Shown here: positions 1 through 8,835 of the stretch, piece after piece
How the letters are laid out: every line of letters starts with the position of its first letter
Numbering within the stretch: position 1 is the stretch's first letter
Assembly (NCBI GenBank): GCA_050117475.1
Contig: JASFMR010000004.1
Coordinates: forward strand, 1-64,000
Source of the DNA: Fodinibius sp050117475
GTDB lineage: Bacteria; Bacteroidota; Rhodothermia; Balneolales; Balneolaceae
Reading direction: 5' to 3'
DNA length: 64,000 bases
Program-made: the position numbers and the translations under genes
The notes under the pieces: model-generated
Databases searched by the model: none
Seen by the model: the letters and a program-made list of their open reading frames with translations, nothing else
Told to the model about the DNA's origin: nothing

Positions 1-622
1 CAGGCGATTTTATCTCAAGAATATCATCAGATGGCGGCGTTCGCTGAGCCCATCGTATTGCTGCCCTGGCTGATTCCAATTCATGCTCGGCAATATTGAC
101 CCCGAACTCCGCAGATTTCTTATTTGCCTGTGCTCTCCTGTTAGCCAAGTCGGCACGGTCAAGATCCCGGTCGCTTCCTATCCTATTTTTATGGAGTTGT
201 TCGATCCTTTGAAATTCTTTCAGGTTATAAGCAGCTTCTTCGGTTGCCAACTTTAGATTCTCACGTGCTTGTTGCAAAGCTGCCTCGGCAGAATTAAGTC
301 TTGCAGTAGAAATGGCCAACTGTCTTTCATCCAACAAAGTAGGTGCAGTTGGTTTAACACGGGCAACAATAGTCCCAGAGCGAACATGGTCCCCCACTTC
401 CAGGCCTATTCGCTGAACAGTTCCTGTTACCGGGACCGAAATAATATAACGGTCTTTGACCCTTGTCATACCTTCCTCTTCTATTGTCAATTCCATTGAA
501 TTTCGGCTGGCTTTACCAGTATCAACCGTAATGGGATTGGGCCAGAAACCATAAGTCAGCCCTGCTGCTACTATCAAGGCGATTGTACTAATGCCCAACT
601 GTTTTTTTCTCCTGGAGTCCAT
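1..622 (-). CDS. HlyD-family membrane fusion (periplasmic adaptor) protein, C-terminus beyond window
   Basis: Adaptor of a tripartite efflux or lipoprotein-type ABC exporter, linking the inner-membrane permease to an outer-membrane channel. The reverse strand from ATG at 622 reads MDSRRKKQLGISTIALIVAA, an N-terminal membrane anchor. It is followed by the barrel-sandwich segment typical of HlyD proteins (VTGTVQRIGLEVGDHV, about residues 58-73) and a long alpha-hairpin rich in Ala, Glu and Arg. About 207 residues are visible, and the rest of the hairpin and beta-barrel lie left of the window. The start is 4 nt beyond the permease stop and an AGGG lies in the permease tail, so it is the third gene of an ATPase-permease-adaptor operon. 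Substrate unknown. Confidence 0.85.
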   Translation of the reverse strand, partial: MDSRRKKQLGISTIALIVAAGLTYGFWPNPITVDTGKASRNSMELTIEEEGMTRVKDRYIISVPVTGTVQRIGLEVGDHVRSGTIVARVKPTAPTLLDERQLAISTARLNSAEAALQQARENLKLATEEAAYNLKEFQRIEQLHKNRIGSDRDLDRADLANRRAQANKKSAEFGVNIAEHELESARAAIRWAQRTPPSDDILEIKSP

Positions 623-626
623 TGAT

Positions 627-2990
627 TTATTCCCTGGTTTTAAGCACTTCGATGAGATTGAGTTTATTCAAACGTCTTCGCAAAACTACGCTAGACAATA
701 ACGCAGAAATAATAACAGTTAGCGCGGCCAGCGCATATGTAGTGGAACTAATATTCAAGGGTATCCGGTAGAGGTCGGTTTGAAGAGACCAGATTATAAA
801 AGCTGTTAGCGCCCATCCACAGGCCATTCCAACCGGAATAGCAGCCAAGACAACAAACCATAGCTCACCCAGCAAGATGTATGATATTTCCCCTCGTGTA
901 AAACCCAGCACTCGCAAACTTGCCAATTCGCGGTTGCGTTCTGAAAGAGAAATTCTGGCATTGTTATAAACAACACTGAAAGCCGTAGCAGCTGCAAAAA
1001 GTGAAACAAAAAATGCCATGATCAACCAAGTCTGAGCCGTAGATTCGTAAAATCTTTGTATAATGCCTTGAGTCGATAAAATCTCTGCTACCCGGGGGCT
1101 TTCTTTTAATTCTCGGGTAATTCGCTCTTCGAATGACTTGTCAATATTCAGAAAAGCCCCGGATACCAAACCCTTCTCCGGCAATACCCGGTCTAACTCT
1201 TCGAGGGACATGTAACCACTTAGCCCAAAGTATTGGTTCATGAATCCGGCAACGGGAAGGTCTAATGTACGACGGCTATTCTCGAGGATTTCGACCCGCA
1301 ACGTATCACCCGTCTGGAGGCCCAGTATGGTGCCCAGCCTTTGGGTCAGTACAATACCATATTCCGGAAGTGACACCTCTTGCTGATTGGCATCAAGCAA
1401 AGGCTTGAGTTTTCGATCACGGGGATACGCTTGAATACCGGTTAAGTAAGTGCGATGCCCGAATCGCATTCGAACAGGCAAAGACCGGTATTCTTCAGCA
1501 TAATACACTCCTGGCATGCGTCTCAGCTCGGAAATGGCATGAGAAGAAACCGCATCTTCAAACGATACCGATAGATCGTAAGGCTGAGCCCGGCGAAACT
1601 CAACGTCAACGGCAAAATTTACTGAATCATGGCTCATCCTGCCTATCATAACCAGAGAGGCAGCAAATGCTATCCCAATAATACTGAAAACCGCCTTCAG
1701 GCGATGTCGGCTTAACTGACGAAGGATCATCTTCGTAGGCTGATCAAGAAAATCAGCGAGTCCAATCTTTTCGAAGAAATTTTGTTTAAATATCTGAGGA
1801 GTTTCTGGAAGCATTCCTTGGGCCGGCGGCAAGACAACTGCACGTCTGACTGCAAAAATAACGCCCGCCAATGCCGCTCCAAAACTCACCAACACAGCAG
1901 CCAGCAACACCCTGGAATCAAGGTGAAACCGCAAAAAGGGAAACCGATAAAAATCCGCATAGACTCCTGCCAGCAATTTGCCCAAGTACATACCAAGGAA
2001 CACGCCTCCCGTAAGTCCGATTATGACAATTACACTTACCATTTTTACGTAATGCCAACCGATTTCGGTGTTTGTGTAGCCAAAAGCTTTAAGAGTCGCT
2101 ATCTGTCCCTGTTGCGTTTGTATCAGCCTGCCAATTACTACATTCAGAAGAAAGGCCGCCACTCCAAGAAATATAGTTGGGATGATTGTAGCCATTTGCC
2201 GTAGTTGATTAAATTCTTCGCTGATATAGAAGTGAGACTGCTGGTCTTTTCGTCCGCTTGCTCCCAGCCCTCCATAAGGTTCCAGGATATCATCGACCCG
2301 TTGGATGACCTCGGCCTCATTTGCCTGGTATGTCAGTGAAGCTGTTATATTGTTAAAAGCCCCTTGCATATCATAGGCGGATTCAAGTGCAGAACGTCCC
2401 ATCCAGATGATAGCAAAACGCTCGAAATCGGGGATAATAGATCCCGGATTGGCCTGGTAAATAAATTCAGGCGACAGGCCAACACCCACCAGCTTAATTT
2501 CTTTTTTTCGACCGTTTATCACGGCGGTCATCCGATCACCCGTTGTTAAGTGGTGAGCCTGGACAAATGCATCCCCCACAACGACTTCATTTAATGAATA
2601 AGGAGCAGGCATACGGCCTTCGCGTAGATATAAACGGTTCAATACCGGTTCTCCCACGTCCGGAACTGAAATAATGAGCCCCCTGATCGGTTCATCAAAG
2701 CCTGCAACATCGATATTGGCCCCGGCAAAGATACGTACTTCGATGCGATTTATGCCCGGAATTTCCCTGATCCGAGATGCTACATTACTGGGAGCCCTCT
2801 TAAGGGAAGCAAAGATATTTGAGAAATAGTATTCATTGTAATAGGCCCGCTGGGTGCTTCGCAAGGAATCAAGCGTACTCAATAACGTCACAAAAGTAGC
2901 CACACCACTTACAATCATGATAGCTATAACAAATACCATTGCCCTCATGTTGTTGAGATCCCGAAGCATTTTCCAGTTTATTGCTCTCAT
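627..2990 (-). CDS. ABC transporter permease with two FtsX domains
   Basis: Inner-membrane permease of a LolCDE/MacB/DevC-like exporter, 787 residues. It starts with a membrane helix (about residues 15-38), then a periplasmic MacB-type core, then a first FtsX domain of three helices (about 270-390). A second set repeats this plan: helix near 430-450, periplasmic domain, FtsX helices about 660-780. The duplicated architecture resembles large FtsX permeases that act as one polypeptide instead of two subunits. It lies between the ATPase (12 nt upstream) and the HlyD adaptor, so the three genes form one exporter. Transported compound cannot be deduced; lipid, lipoprotein or hydrophobic-drug export are the family's usual roles. 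Confidence 0.85.
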   Translation of the reverse strand: MRAINWKMLRDLNNMRAMVFVIAIMIVSGVATFVTLLSTLDSLRSTQRAYYNEYYFSNIFASLKRAPSNVASRIREIPGINRIEVRIFAGANIDVAGFDEPIRGLIISVPDVGEPVLNRLYLREGRMPAPYSLNEVVVGDAFVQAHHLTTGDRMTAVINGRKKEIKLVGVGLSPEFIYQANPGSIIPDFERFAIIWMGRSALESAYDMQGAFNNITASLTYQANEAEVIQRVDDILEPYGGLGASGRKDQQSHFYISEEFNQLRQMATIIPTIFLGVAAFLLNVVIGRLIQTQQGQIATLKAFGYTNTEIGWHYVKMVSVIVIIGLTGGVFLGMYLGKLLAGVYADFYRFPFLRFHLDSRVLLAAVLVSFGAALAGVIFAVRRAVVLPPAQGMLPETPQIFKQNFFEKIGLADFLDQPTKMILRQLSRHRLKAVFSIIGIAFAASLVMIGRMSHDSVNFAVDVEFRRAQPYDLSVSFEDAVSSHAISELRRMPGVYYAEEYRSLPVRMRFGHRTYLTGIQAYPRDRKLKPLLDANQQEVSLPEYGIVLTQRLGTILGLQTGDTLRVEILENSRRTLDLPVAGFMNQYFGLSGYMSLEELDRVLPEKGLVSGAFLNIDKSFEERITRELKESPRVAEILSTQGIIQRFYESTAQTWLIMAFFVSLFAAATAFSVVYNNARISLSERNRELASLRVLGFTRGEISYILLGELWFVVLAAIPVGMACGWALTAFIIWSLQTDLYRIPLNISSTTYALAALTVIISALLSSVVLRRRLNKLNLIEVLKTRE

Positions 2991-3002
2991 AGGGTCATAG
3001 GG

Positions 3003-3740
3003 TTACCATACCAGCTCTTGTGGTGATTTTTTGGCCATATTGCGTTGTACGTCGGCAATCTTACCATCCAATATCCGAATCACACGGTCTGCCATACCGG
3101 CTATCACTACATTATGAGTAATCAATACCGTACATGTGCCCAAAGTACGATTTACCCTCTCCAGTGCTTCAAGTACTACGATACCTGTCTTCGAATCGAG
3201 TGCACCGGTTGGTTCGTCACAAAGCAAAACCTCCGGATTCTTAGCTATGGCACGAGCAATAGCCACACGTTGCTGTTCCCCTCCCGACAATTGGGCCGGA
3301 AAATGATCCATGCGCTCCCCCAAACCCACGATTTTCAAAGCTTCTGCCGGGTCCATGGGGGCTTTGGCTATCTCAGTAACAATGGCAACATTTTCCCGGG
3401 CAGTAAGGCTTGGAATGAGATTATAAAACTGGAATACAAAACCAACATTTAACCGGCGATACTCGGTCAGTTCTCGGTCCCCCACATGCGTCAATTCCGT
3501 ATCGTGATAATAGACACTACCCTCGCTGGCAGTATCCAAACCACCCAATATATTTAGCAAGGTCGACTTACCGCTACCGGACGGGCCCAGCATCACAACC
3601 AATTCGCCGGCATACAATTTAAGGTCTATTCCCCTTAGCGCCCGTACCTGAACCTCCCCCATTTGATAGACTTTCGTCAGTCCATGTGTAGAAAATATAA
3701 CTCTGCTTTCTAAATTGGCCGTATTTTGTGGAGCCTTCAT
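3003..3740 (-). CDS. ABC transporter ATP-binding protein (LolD/MacB type)
   Basis: Cytoplasmic ATPase energising the adjacent FtsX permease, 245 residues. Walker A is GPSGSGKS (residues 52-59), the Q-loop glutamine is near 104, the signature is LSGGEQQR (151-158), Walker B is VLLCDE (171-176) followed by the D-loop, and the switch His is in LITHN near 208. All catalytic residues are present. It is the first gene of the minus-strand exporter operon. An inverted repeat GTAAAG (3776-3781) / CTTTAC (3795-3800) lies 36-60 nt upstream and could be an operator, but this is only a suggestion. Confidence 0.9.
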   Translation of the reverse strand: MKAPQNTANLESRVIFSTHGLTKVYQMGEVQVRALRGIDLKLYAGELVVMLGPSGSGKSTLLNILGGLDTASEGSVYYHDTELTHVGDRELTEYRRLNVGFVFQFYNLIPSLTARENVAIVTEIAKAPMDPAEALKIVGLGERMDHFPAQLSGGEQQRVAIARAIAKNPEVLLCDEPTGALDSKTGIVVLEALERVNRTLGTCTVLITHNVVIAGMADRVIRILDGKIADVQRNMAKKSPQELVW

Positions 3741-4145
3741 GTTACATATGTTACAACCGATGTTGAAAGCGTACTGTAAAGACTTCCCTAAATGCTTTAC
3801 CTGATAATAATTATAGTCATGTAGGTAAATTACTTACAGGCATCTTTATTAAGAAAGCTCTCTTTCATTTCAAAAAATTCATCCAGTAAGCCCCATTCAA
3901 TAACCATGAAAATACTACAGGGGCATCAGGAACTTACCTGCTAAAGATCAATATTTTGTGAACTATTTTTGTAAAACAGTTTTTAGAGCACAGTTCAATA
4001 TTGTACTAAGGTGCAAAAGTGAATAAACCAGGAAAAATAGCCGCTGGTTTCTTTTTGATCTTCCCTTGACGGGAACATCACAAGTGTGCTCCGGTCTATT
4101 TTAACGTTTTCATTCAACCTAAGATGAATAAATTGTGGGTCAGCT
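3741..4145. other. Divergent intergenic region between ABC exporter and archease
   Basis: About 405 bp of AT-rich DNA without a credible ORF. It should carry the two divergent promoters. Visible structures are the GTAAAG/CTTTAC repeat close to the exporter start and a terminator-like stem AAACCAG (4025-4031) / CTGGTTT (4044-4050) followed by CTTTTTG on the plus strand. An imperfect palindrome at 4067-4089 is listed separately. No tRNA or other RNA fold was recognised. Confidence 0.5.
4067..4089. promoter_or_regulatory. Imperfect palindrome upstream of archease-rtcB
   Basis: The arms GATCTTCCC (4067-4075) and GGGAACATC (4081-4089) are complementary at 8 of 9 positions around TTGAC. The site lies 57-79 nt before the archease start codon, a sensible place for an operator of the RNA-repair operon. 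Function is inferred from position and symmetry only. Confidence 0.3.
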
Positions 4146-4565
4146 TTGACTAATTCTAGCGAACTTCTTACCCATACCGCCGATGTCAGACTCCGGGTCA
4201 GTTCTGATTCCTTGCCCGGATTGTTTGAATTAAGTCTTAAAGGCTTAAATCAACTTCTGGTTAGAAATTTTAACCAATCAACAGCTAAAGAACGTATCAG
4301 TGAATCAATTTCTATCGTTTCTCCTGATACTACCTCCCTCCTTATCGATTTTCTCTCCGAGGTGTTAACACTGTGCCACCTTCGCAAATCCATTTTCTAT
4401 GAATTTTCAATTGGGAACATGTCGGACTGTACACTTTCAGCAGTCCTTCACGGGGCAAAGGTGGATGCATTTGATAAAGACGTTAAAGCCGTGACTTACC
4501 ATGAGGCTAATGTCCATATAAATAGTCACGGAGACTGGGAAACGATCATCATTTTTGATATTTAA
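4146..4565 (+). CDS. Archease, RtcB cofactor
   Basis: Archease accelerates RtcB guanylylation and lets the ligase turn over many times. The 139-residue product has the family length and the N-terminal HTADVRLRV motif that supplies metal-binding Asp. It ends in the hydrophobic/Asp tail (IIIFDI) typical of archeases. The start is TTG at 4146: the frame is closed by TGA at 4125 and no in-frame ATG precedes the HTAD motif. The nearby ATG at 4124 is out of frame. It lies 11 nt before rtcB in the same direction, which supports the assignment. No strong Shine-Dalgarno sequence is visible, so the start is the least certain point. Confidence 0.85.
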   Translation: MTNSSELLTHTADVRLRVSSDSLPGLFELSLKGLNQLLVRNFNQSTAKERISESISIVSPDTTSLLIDFLSEVLTLCHLRKSIFYEFSIGNMSDCTLSAVLHGAKVDAFDKDVKAVTYHEANVHINSHGDWETIIIFDI

Positions 4566-4576
4566 TCGTTTAGGCT

Positions 4577-6022
4577 ATGATTGAACAGGCTGAACTTATA
4601 AGGATTGACGAATGCCGTTGGGAAATTCCCAAAACTGTACGCAACGATATGCGGGTTCCGGCTTCTATCTTTGCTATAGAGCAACTCATCGAAGATATCC
4701 TTCAGGACCGAACCCTTGATCAACTTATGAATGTGGCTACTCTCCCGGGCATCCAAAAGACGGCCATTGTGATGCCCGACGGCCATGAAGGATACGGCTT
4801 CCCCATTGGTGGAGTAGCTGCAATGGATATGAAAAAGGGTGTTATTTCGCCGGGCGGAATTGGTTATGACATAAATTGTGGAGTACGACTTCTTAAATCG
4901 GATGTCTCCTACAATGATATAAAACTTTCCATTGGAGAACTGGCCCACGAGATGTCGCGTATGATTCCTAAAGGGGTTGGCCGTGGCGGACGCCTGAACC
5001 TAACGACTGAAGAAATAGACCAGGTATTACACAATGGCGCTGAATGGGCTATAAAGAATGGTTACGGTATTGCAGAAGATCTGGAGCATATCGAGTCCAA
5101 AGGCCGGCTTGCAAACGCTGATCCTGCTGTTGTTTCCGAAAAAGCCAAACAACGGGGACATGACCAGCTTGGTACTATCGGAGCAGGAAACCATTTTGTC
5201 GAAATCGACCGAGTAGAATCTATTTACGATTCTAATATTGCAGAAATATTTGGCCTGTTTCCAGAGCAGGTTGTTGTATTGATACATACCGGATCGCGTG
5301 GCTTGGGACATCAAATAGCAACGGATTATCTTCGCCGCTTTTTGAATGCAATGTCCTCATACGGCCTCGAGTTACCTGACCGTGAATTAGCATGTGCCCC
5401 ATTTAATTCGACCGATGGCCAAGAATATTTCAAGGCTATGTCAGCGGCAGCAAATTTCGCCTGGTGCAACCGTGAGGTCATCACCTGGGAAGTGCGGAAA
5501 TCCTGGGAATATATCATTAAGCAGCCCGGAAAGAATTTAGAACTCCTTTATGATGTAGCCCATAATATCGCAAAACAGGAAACCCATCGTCTAGGTGATG
5601 ATCAGAAGGAATTGATTGTTCACCGCAAGGGAGCCACACGTGCATTCGGCCCCGGCCATCCGGAGATTCCCGAAGATTATAAAAATGCAGGGCAACCGGT
5701 TCTCATTCCGGGAAGCATGGGAACATATTCCTATGTGCTGGCGGGAACAAATGAAAATATGGAGCTTTCGTTCGGATCCACCTGCCATGGAGCCGGGCGA
5801 CGAATGTCTCGTACTGCCGCCAAGAAGGCCGTAGATGCTCCTACCCTAAAGAAAGAACTCTTGGCTAAGAACATCGCAGTTGAGGCGGGATCATACGCCG
5901 GGCTTGCCGAAGAAGCTCCTATTGCATACAAAGACATTGATCTAGTAGTTGAAACCGTCCACCGGGCTAAACTAGCGACAAAAGTTGCTAGATTAAGGCC
6001 TGTCGGGGTTATAAAAGGATAA
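4577..6022 (+). CDS. rtcB: RNA-splicing ligase RtcB
   Basis: GTP- and Mn2+-dependent ligase that joins RNA 3'-phosphate or 2',3'-cyclic phosphate ends to 5'-OH ends, acting in RNA repair or tRNA splicing. The 481-residue length fits the family. Visible motifs are PDGHEGYGFPIGGV (68-81), GYDINCGVR with metal ligands D98 and C101, the HTGSRGLGH metal site and STCHGAGR, whose His404 is the residue that is guanylylated. All catalytic residues are intact. It lies between archease and a CapA-type phosphoesterase with gaps of 11 and 3 nt, so the three genes form one operon. RtcB is generally induced with RNA damage or stress in bacteria. Confidence 0.95.
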   Translation: MIEQAELIRIDECRWEIPKTVRNDMRVPASIFAIEQLIEDILQDRTLDQLMNVATLPGIQKTAIVMPDGHEGYGFPIGGVAAMDMKKGVISPGGIGYDINCGVRLLKSDVSYNDIKLSIGELAHEMSRMIPKGVGRGGRLNLTTEEIDQVLHNGAEWAIKNGYGIAEDLEHIESKGRLANADPAVVSEKAKQRGHDQLGTIGAGNHFVEIDRVESIYDSNIAEIFGLFPEQVVVLIHTGSRGLGHQIATDYLRRFLNAMSSYGLELPDRELACAPFNSTDGQEYFKAMSAAANFAWCNREVITWEVRKSWEYIIKQPGKNLELLYDVAHNIAKQETHRLGDDQKELIVHRKGATRAFGPGHPEIPEDYKNAGQPVLIPGSMGTYSYVLAGTNENMELSFGSTCHGAGRRMSRTAAKKAVDAPTLKKELLAKNIAVEAGSYAGLAEEAPIAYKDIDLVVETVHRAKLATKVARLRPVGVIKG

Positions 6023-6025
6023 CCC

Positions 6026-7132
6026 GTGAAAAACATCCCTTTAACATTATTCTTATCCGGAGACGTAATGAGCGGCCGCGGTATCGACCAAGTGCTGCCC
6101 TATTCCGTCGACCCGCAATTATTTGAACCGCACATTAAAAATGCCAAACGATATGTGGAGTTCGCTGAAAATCACTCTGGGACAATTCCCCGTAAAGTTG
6201 CCTACGACTACATTTGGGGGGAGGCCCTGAAAGAGCTCAACCGACAAAAACCCCAAGTAAAAATCATCAACCTGGAAACTTCTATTACCTCCAGCGATAA
6301 CTGCTGGAATCAGAAAGATATCCATTATCGCATGCACCCTAAAAATGTGGATTTACTCGTAACCGCCGGCATAGATGTCTGCTTACTGGGAAATAACCAT
6401 GTTATGGACTGGGGATATGACGGACTCACCGAGACTCTTGATATTCTGAGTGAAAAAAAAATTATGACGGCCGGGGCGGGTAAAAACGAAACTTCAGCTG
6501 CTAAACCGGCTATCATAGAAACGTCGAACGGACGTCTGCTTGTCTTTTCATATGCCACTCAAAGCGCCGGGATTCCCACAAGTTGGAAAGCAGAAAGCAA
6601 CAAAGCAGGGGTCAACTTACTGGAAGATACAGAAATAGAAGGCGTAAAAAAGGTTATTGATGACATCAGTTCATTTTACAAGGATAGCGACCGGGTAATA
6701 TTATCGATCCACTGGGGATCCAATTTTGGTTATGAAATCCCCCATTGGCAACGCGATTTTGCTCACCGCATACTGGAAGAAGGTATTGTTGATATCATAC
6801 ACGGCCACTCCTCCCACCACCCCAAAGGAATAGAACTCTATAACGAGCGTTTAATTCTATATGGCTGCGGCGACTTGATCAATGATTACGAAGGCATCAA
6901 AGGATATGAAGAGTATCGGGATGATCTTTCGCTGCTATATTTTCCCATATTGAGTGCATCCGGGGCGTTATTGTCTCTCATAATGACTCCGATGAATATC
7001 AACGGTTTTCGTTTGCGCAATGCCGTCGAGAAAGATATCCAATGGCTTGCAGACCGTTTAAACAGAGAATGCCGAAAATTAGAAACTTCCATTTTGAGAA
7101 CAGATGACGGTCGTTTACAATTAAGCTGGTGA
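6026..7132 (+). CDS. CapA-family calcineurin-like phosphoesterase
   Basis: The family is named for poly-gamma-glutamate capsule protein CapA and has a metallophosphoesterase fold. The 368-residue protein shows the ordered metal-site motifs SGDVMSGRG (10-18), NLET, GNNHVMDWG, IHWG and HGHSSHHPKG. There is no signal peptide or membrane helix, so it is probably cytoplasmic, unlike membrane-anchored capsule enzymes. GTG at 6026, with AGGAT just upstream in the rtcB tail, is the start and lies 3 nt after the rtcB stop. Its place behind archease and RtcB suggests a part in RNA-end processing or a shared stress role more than capsule synthesis; no other capsule gene is present. Function remains inferred. 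Confidence 0.75.
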   Translation: MKNIPLTLFLSGDVMSGRGIDQVLPYSVDPQLFEPHIKNAKRYVEFAENHSGTIPRKVAYDYIWGEALKELNRQKPQVKIINLETSITSSDNCWNQKDIHYRMHPKNVDLLVTAGIDVCLLGNNHVMDWGYDGLTETLDILSEKKIMTAGAGKNETSAAKPAIIETSNGRLLVFSYATQSAGIPTSWKAESNKAGVNLLEDTEIEGVKKVIDDISSFYKDSDRVILSIHWGSNFGYEIPHWQRDFAHRILEEGIVDIIHGHSSHHPKGIELYNERLILYGCGDLINDYEGIKGYEEYRDDLSLLYFPILSASGALLSLIMTPMNINGFRLRNAVEKDIQWLADRLNRECRKLETSILRTDDGRLQLSW

Positions 7133-7151
7133 AAGATCAGCTTCTTCAATC

Positions 7152-8798
7152 CTAAAATTTCAATTTCCAAATGCCAGATGCCTCTGCAAGTTTTATTGCA
7201 GATTCGTGGGACATAGAATCGTAATAAGAAACAAACCGTTTGGTTTCCTTACTGTCATAAGGTGCCAGGTTTTTTGCCCATCTGAAACCAATCGGTTGAT
7301 ACCACAGTTCGACTTCGATATACAATGGCCCGGTAACTTTGCCCACGTCCACGATATAAGTAATGCTGTCCTTGCCTCCCGTAAAGTCACCATCCTTTCC
7401 CGCTCTGCCGTGTACGGCTATATCCTCTTCAGCAGTTGACTTATCGAACCCATCCGGTAGGATTCTGTTATCCTTGATAAACCTAACGGCTGTAAGCAAG
7501 CCTGTTGTTACCTCATCCCCGGGTCCTGCCATTATACTTTCGTAAATTTGTACCTGGTCCGGACTGTCAATCTGGGAATAATGCTGCTCAAACTTACCGG
7601 GATTATCATCATTATCATTTCCGACAATGGAACCATCCGGCCTTAGAGAACCTGATTCAAATAAAATATCCCCTGACTCATTTTTCACGGTGAAATGAAT
7701 CCAGGTACGCCGTGACGGATAAGCCGTAGGTAATTTATGACCCGCAAGATTGTCAACGGATAAATACACCAACAGTTTATTATTAACCAATTGCAGGGTA
7801 TCGATTTCAAGGCGGGCAGCCTCATTCTGTAGATGTTCAATAGTCCTTAAAACACCATTTTCCATTTCTCTGGGTAGAGCTTGAACCCCCAGGTCATTTC
7901 TGTACCGATTAAGCATTTTCATCATGAAAAAATTTCCACCGAGAAATGTATGCCTCGAAACCTGTTTCCTTGGTTGCCCCATGACCGAAGATATGGACAC
8001 TTCCTCCTTTACCGTAGGCATGTGGCATGACTGGCAACTTTGATTATCTTTGAAACTGCTATGGCGCCATTCGAGGTAAGGCACCTGTTCAGGTAATTCT
8101 CCGATCACTTCTCCATCCGGGCCCAGCGACTCTGTTATCAGGGTATGGCAGGTTGCACACAGTTCAGATGACTGAATATGCTTGGATTCAGCCTGTAAAA
8201 ATCCCGAGGAGGAATGCATGATATTCGAAAGGCCGGGATCTACGGCATAAGGTCCATAAACTTCTCGCTGCCCCATCGGCTTCAAGCTGTCAATTACAAA
8301 TCGGCCCACAAAACTCTCATAACTTCCCAGCTTTTCTTGTGTTATCTGATGACAACTTGTGCACGAGACCCCGTCAGCAGCTAATAAATCATTGCGATTA
8401 ACGGCTCGATTAACCGGTAAATGGGCAAAAATCTTTGCTTTTTGCCCATTGTACTTTGCTTCATAGTGTGACATGGGCATATGGCAAGTAGAACATTCAT
8501 TTTCAATATGAGCTTGAGATTCAGGATGGTCGGTCACTTCACGGCGGACTGCCGCATGCCAATAGGGATCTCGCGCCGAATTGGCCATCATGGTTGTTCG
8601 CCAATCAATTCCAATGGAAACATCTTCTCCCCCCGATGTAATCAACCCATTATGACAACTCATGCATGCATCAGACGTTTGAAACAGTTGGTGATAAGAG
8701 CCGACTGTTGTGTTTGGGTTCATCCCGGGAGTTGACATACTTCCTATAAAAAGAACGATCGCCGGAAATGCTAACAGAAGTAATAATCTTTTTACCAT
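7152..8798 (-). CDS. Pentaheme c-type cytochrome family protein
   Basis: Exported multiheme cytochrome, 548 residues, with five CxxCH heme-attachment motifs at about residues 45-49, 102-106, 146-150, 214-218 and 255-259. The remaining C-terminal half has no heme motif and looks like a beta-rich domain. The N-terminus (MVKRLLLLLAFPAIVLFIGS) is a signal peptide or membrane anchor. I chose ATG at 8798 because GAGGA lies 6 nt before it and the signal peptide follows; a longer frame to 8939 would overlap the upstream gene. It is co-directional with and 37 nt downstream of a cytochrome/barrel gene, so both may serve extracytoplasmic electron transfer. Electron acceptor unknown. Convergent with the CapA gene 19 nt away. 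Confidence 0.8.
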   Translation of the reverse strand: MVKRLLLLLAFPAIVLFIGSMSTPGMNPNTTVGSYHQLFQTSDACMSCHNGLITSGGEDVSIGIDWRTTMMANSARDPYWHAAVRREVTDHPESQAHIENECSTCHMPMSHYEAKYNGQKAKIFAHLPVNRAVNRNDLLAADGVSCTSCHQITQEKLGSYESFVGRFVIDSLKPMGQREVYGPYAVDPGLSNIMHSSSGFLQAESKHIQSSELCATCHTLITESLGPDGEVIGELPEQVPYLEWRHSSFKDNQSCQSCHMPTVKEEVSISSVMGQPRKQVSRHTFLGGNFFMMKMLNRYRNDLGVQALPREMENGVLRTIEHLQNEAARLEIDTLQLVNNKLLVYLSVDNLAGHKLPTAYPSRRTWIHFTVKNESGDILFESGSLRPDGSIVGNDNDDNPGKFEQHYSQIDSPDQVQIYESIMAGPGDEVTTGLLTAVRFIKDNRILPDGFDKSTAEEDIAVHGRAGKDGDFTGGKDSITYIVDVGKVTGPLYIEVELWYQPIGFRWAKNLAPYDSKETKRFVSYYDSMSHESAIKLAEASGIWKLKF

Positions 8799-8835
8799 AA
8801 GAATCCTCGCATCATCATTAGCTGAATCAGTAAAC

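Noticed and set aside
269..499. 76-residue plus-strand reading frame
   Set aside because: It is the antisense of the HlyD adaptor gene, which has a clear start, anchor and motifs.
1782..2204. 140-residue plus-strand frame over the permease
   Set aside because: Cys/His/Lys-rich composition without motifs; shadow of the FtsX permease gene.
4562..4948. Antisense frame at the start of rtcB
   Set aside because: Shadow of the conserved RtcB coding sequence, with no ribosome site or family resemblance.
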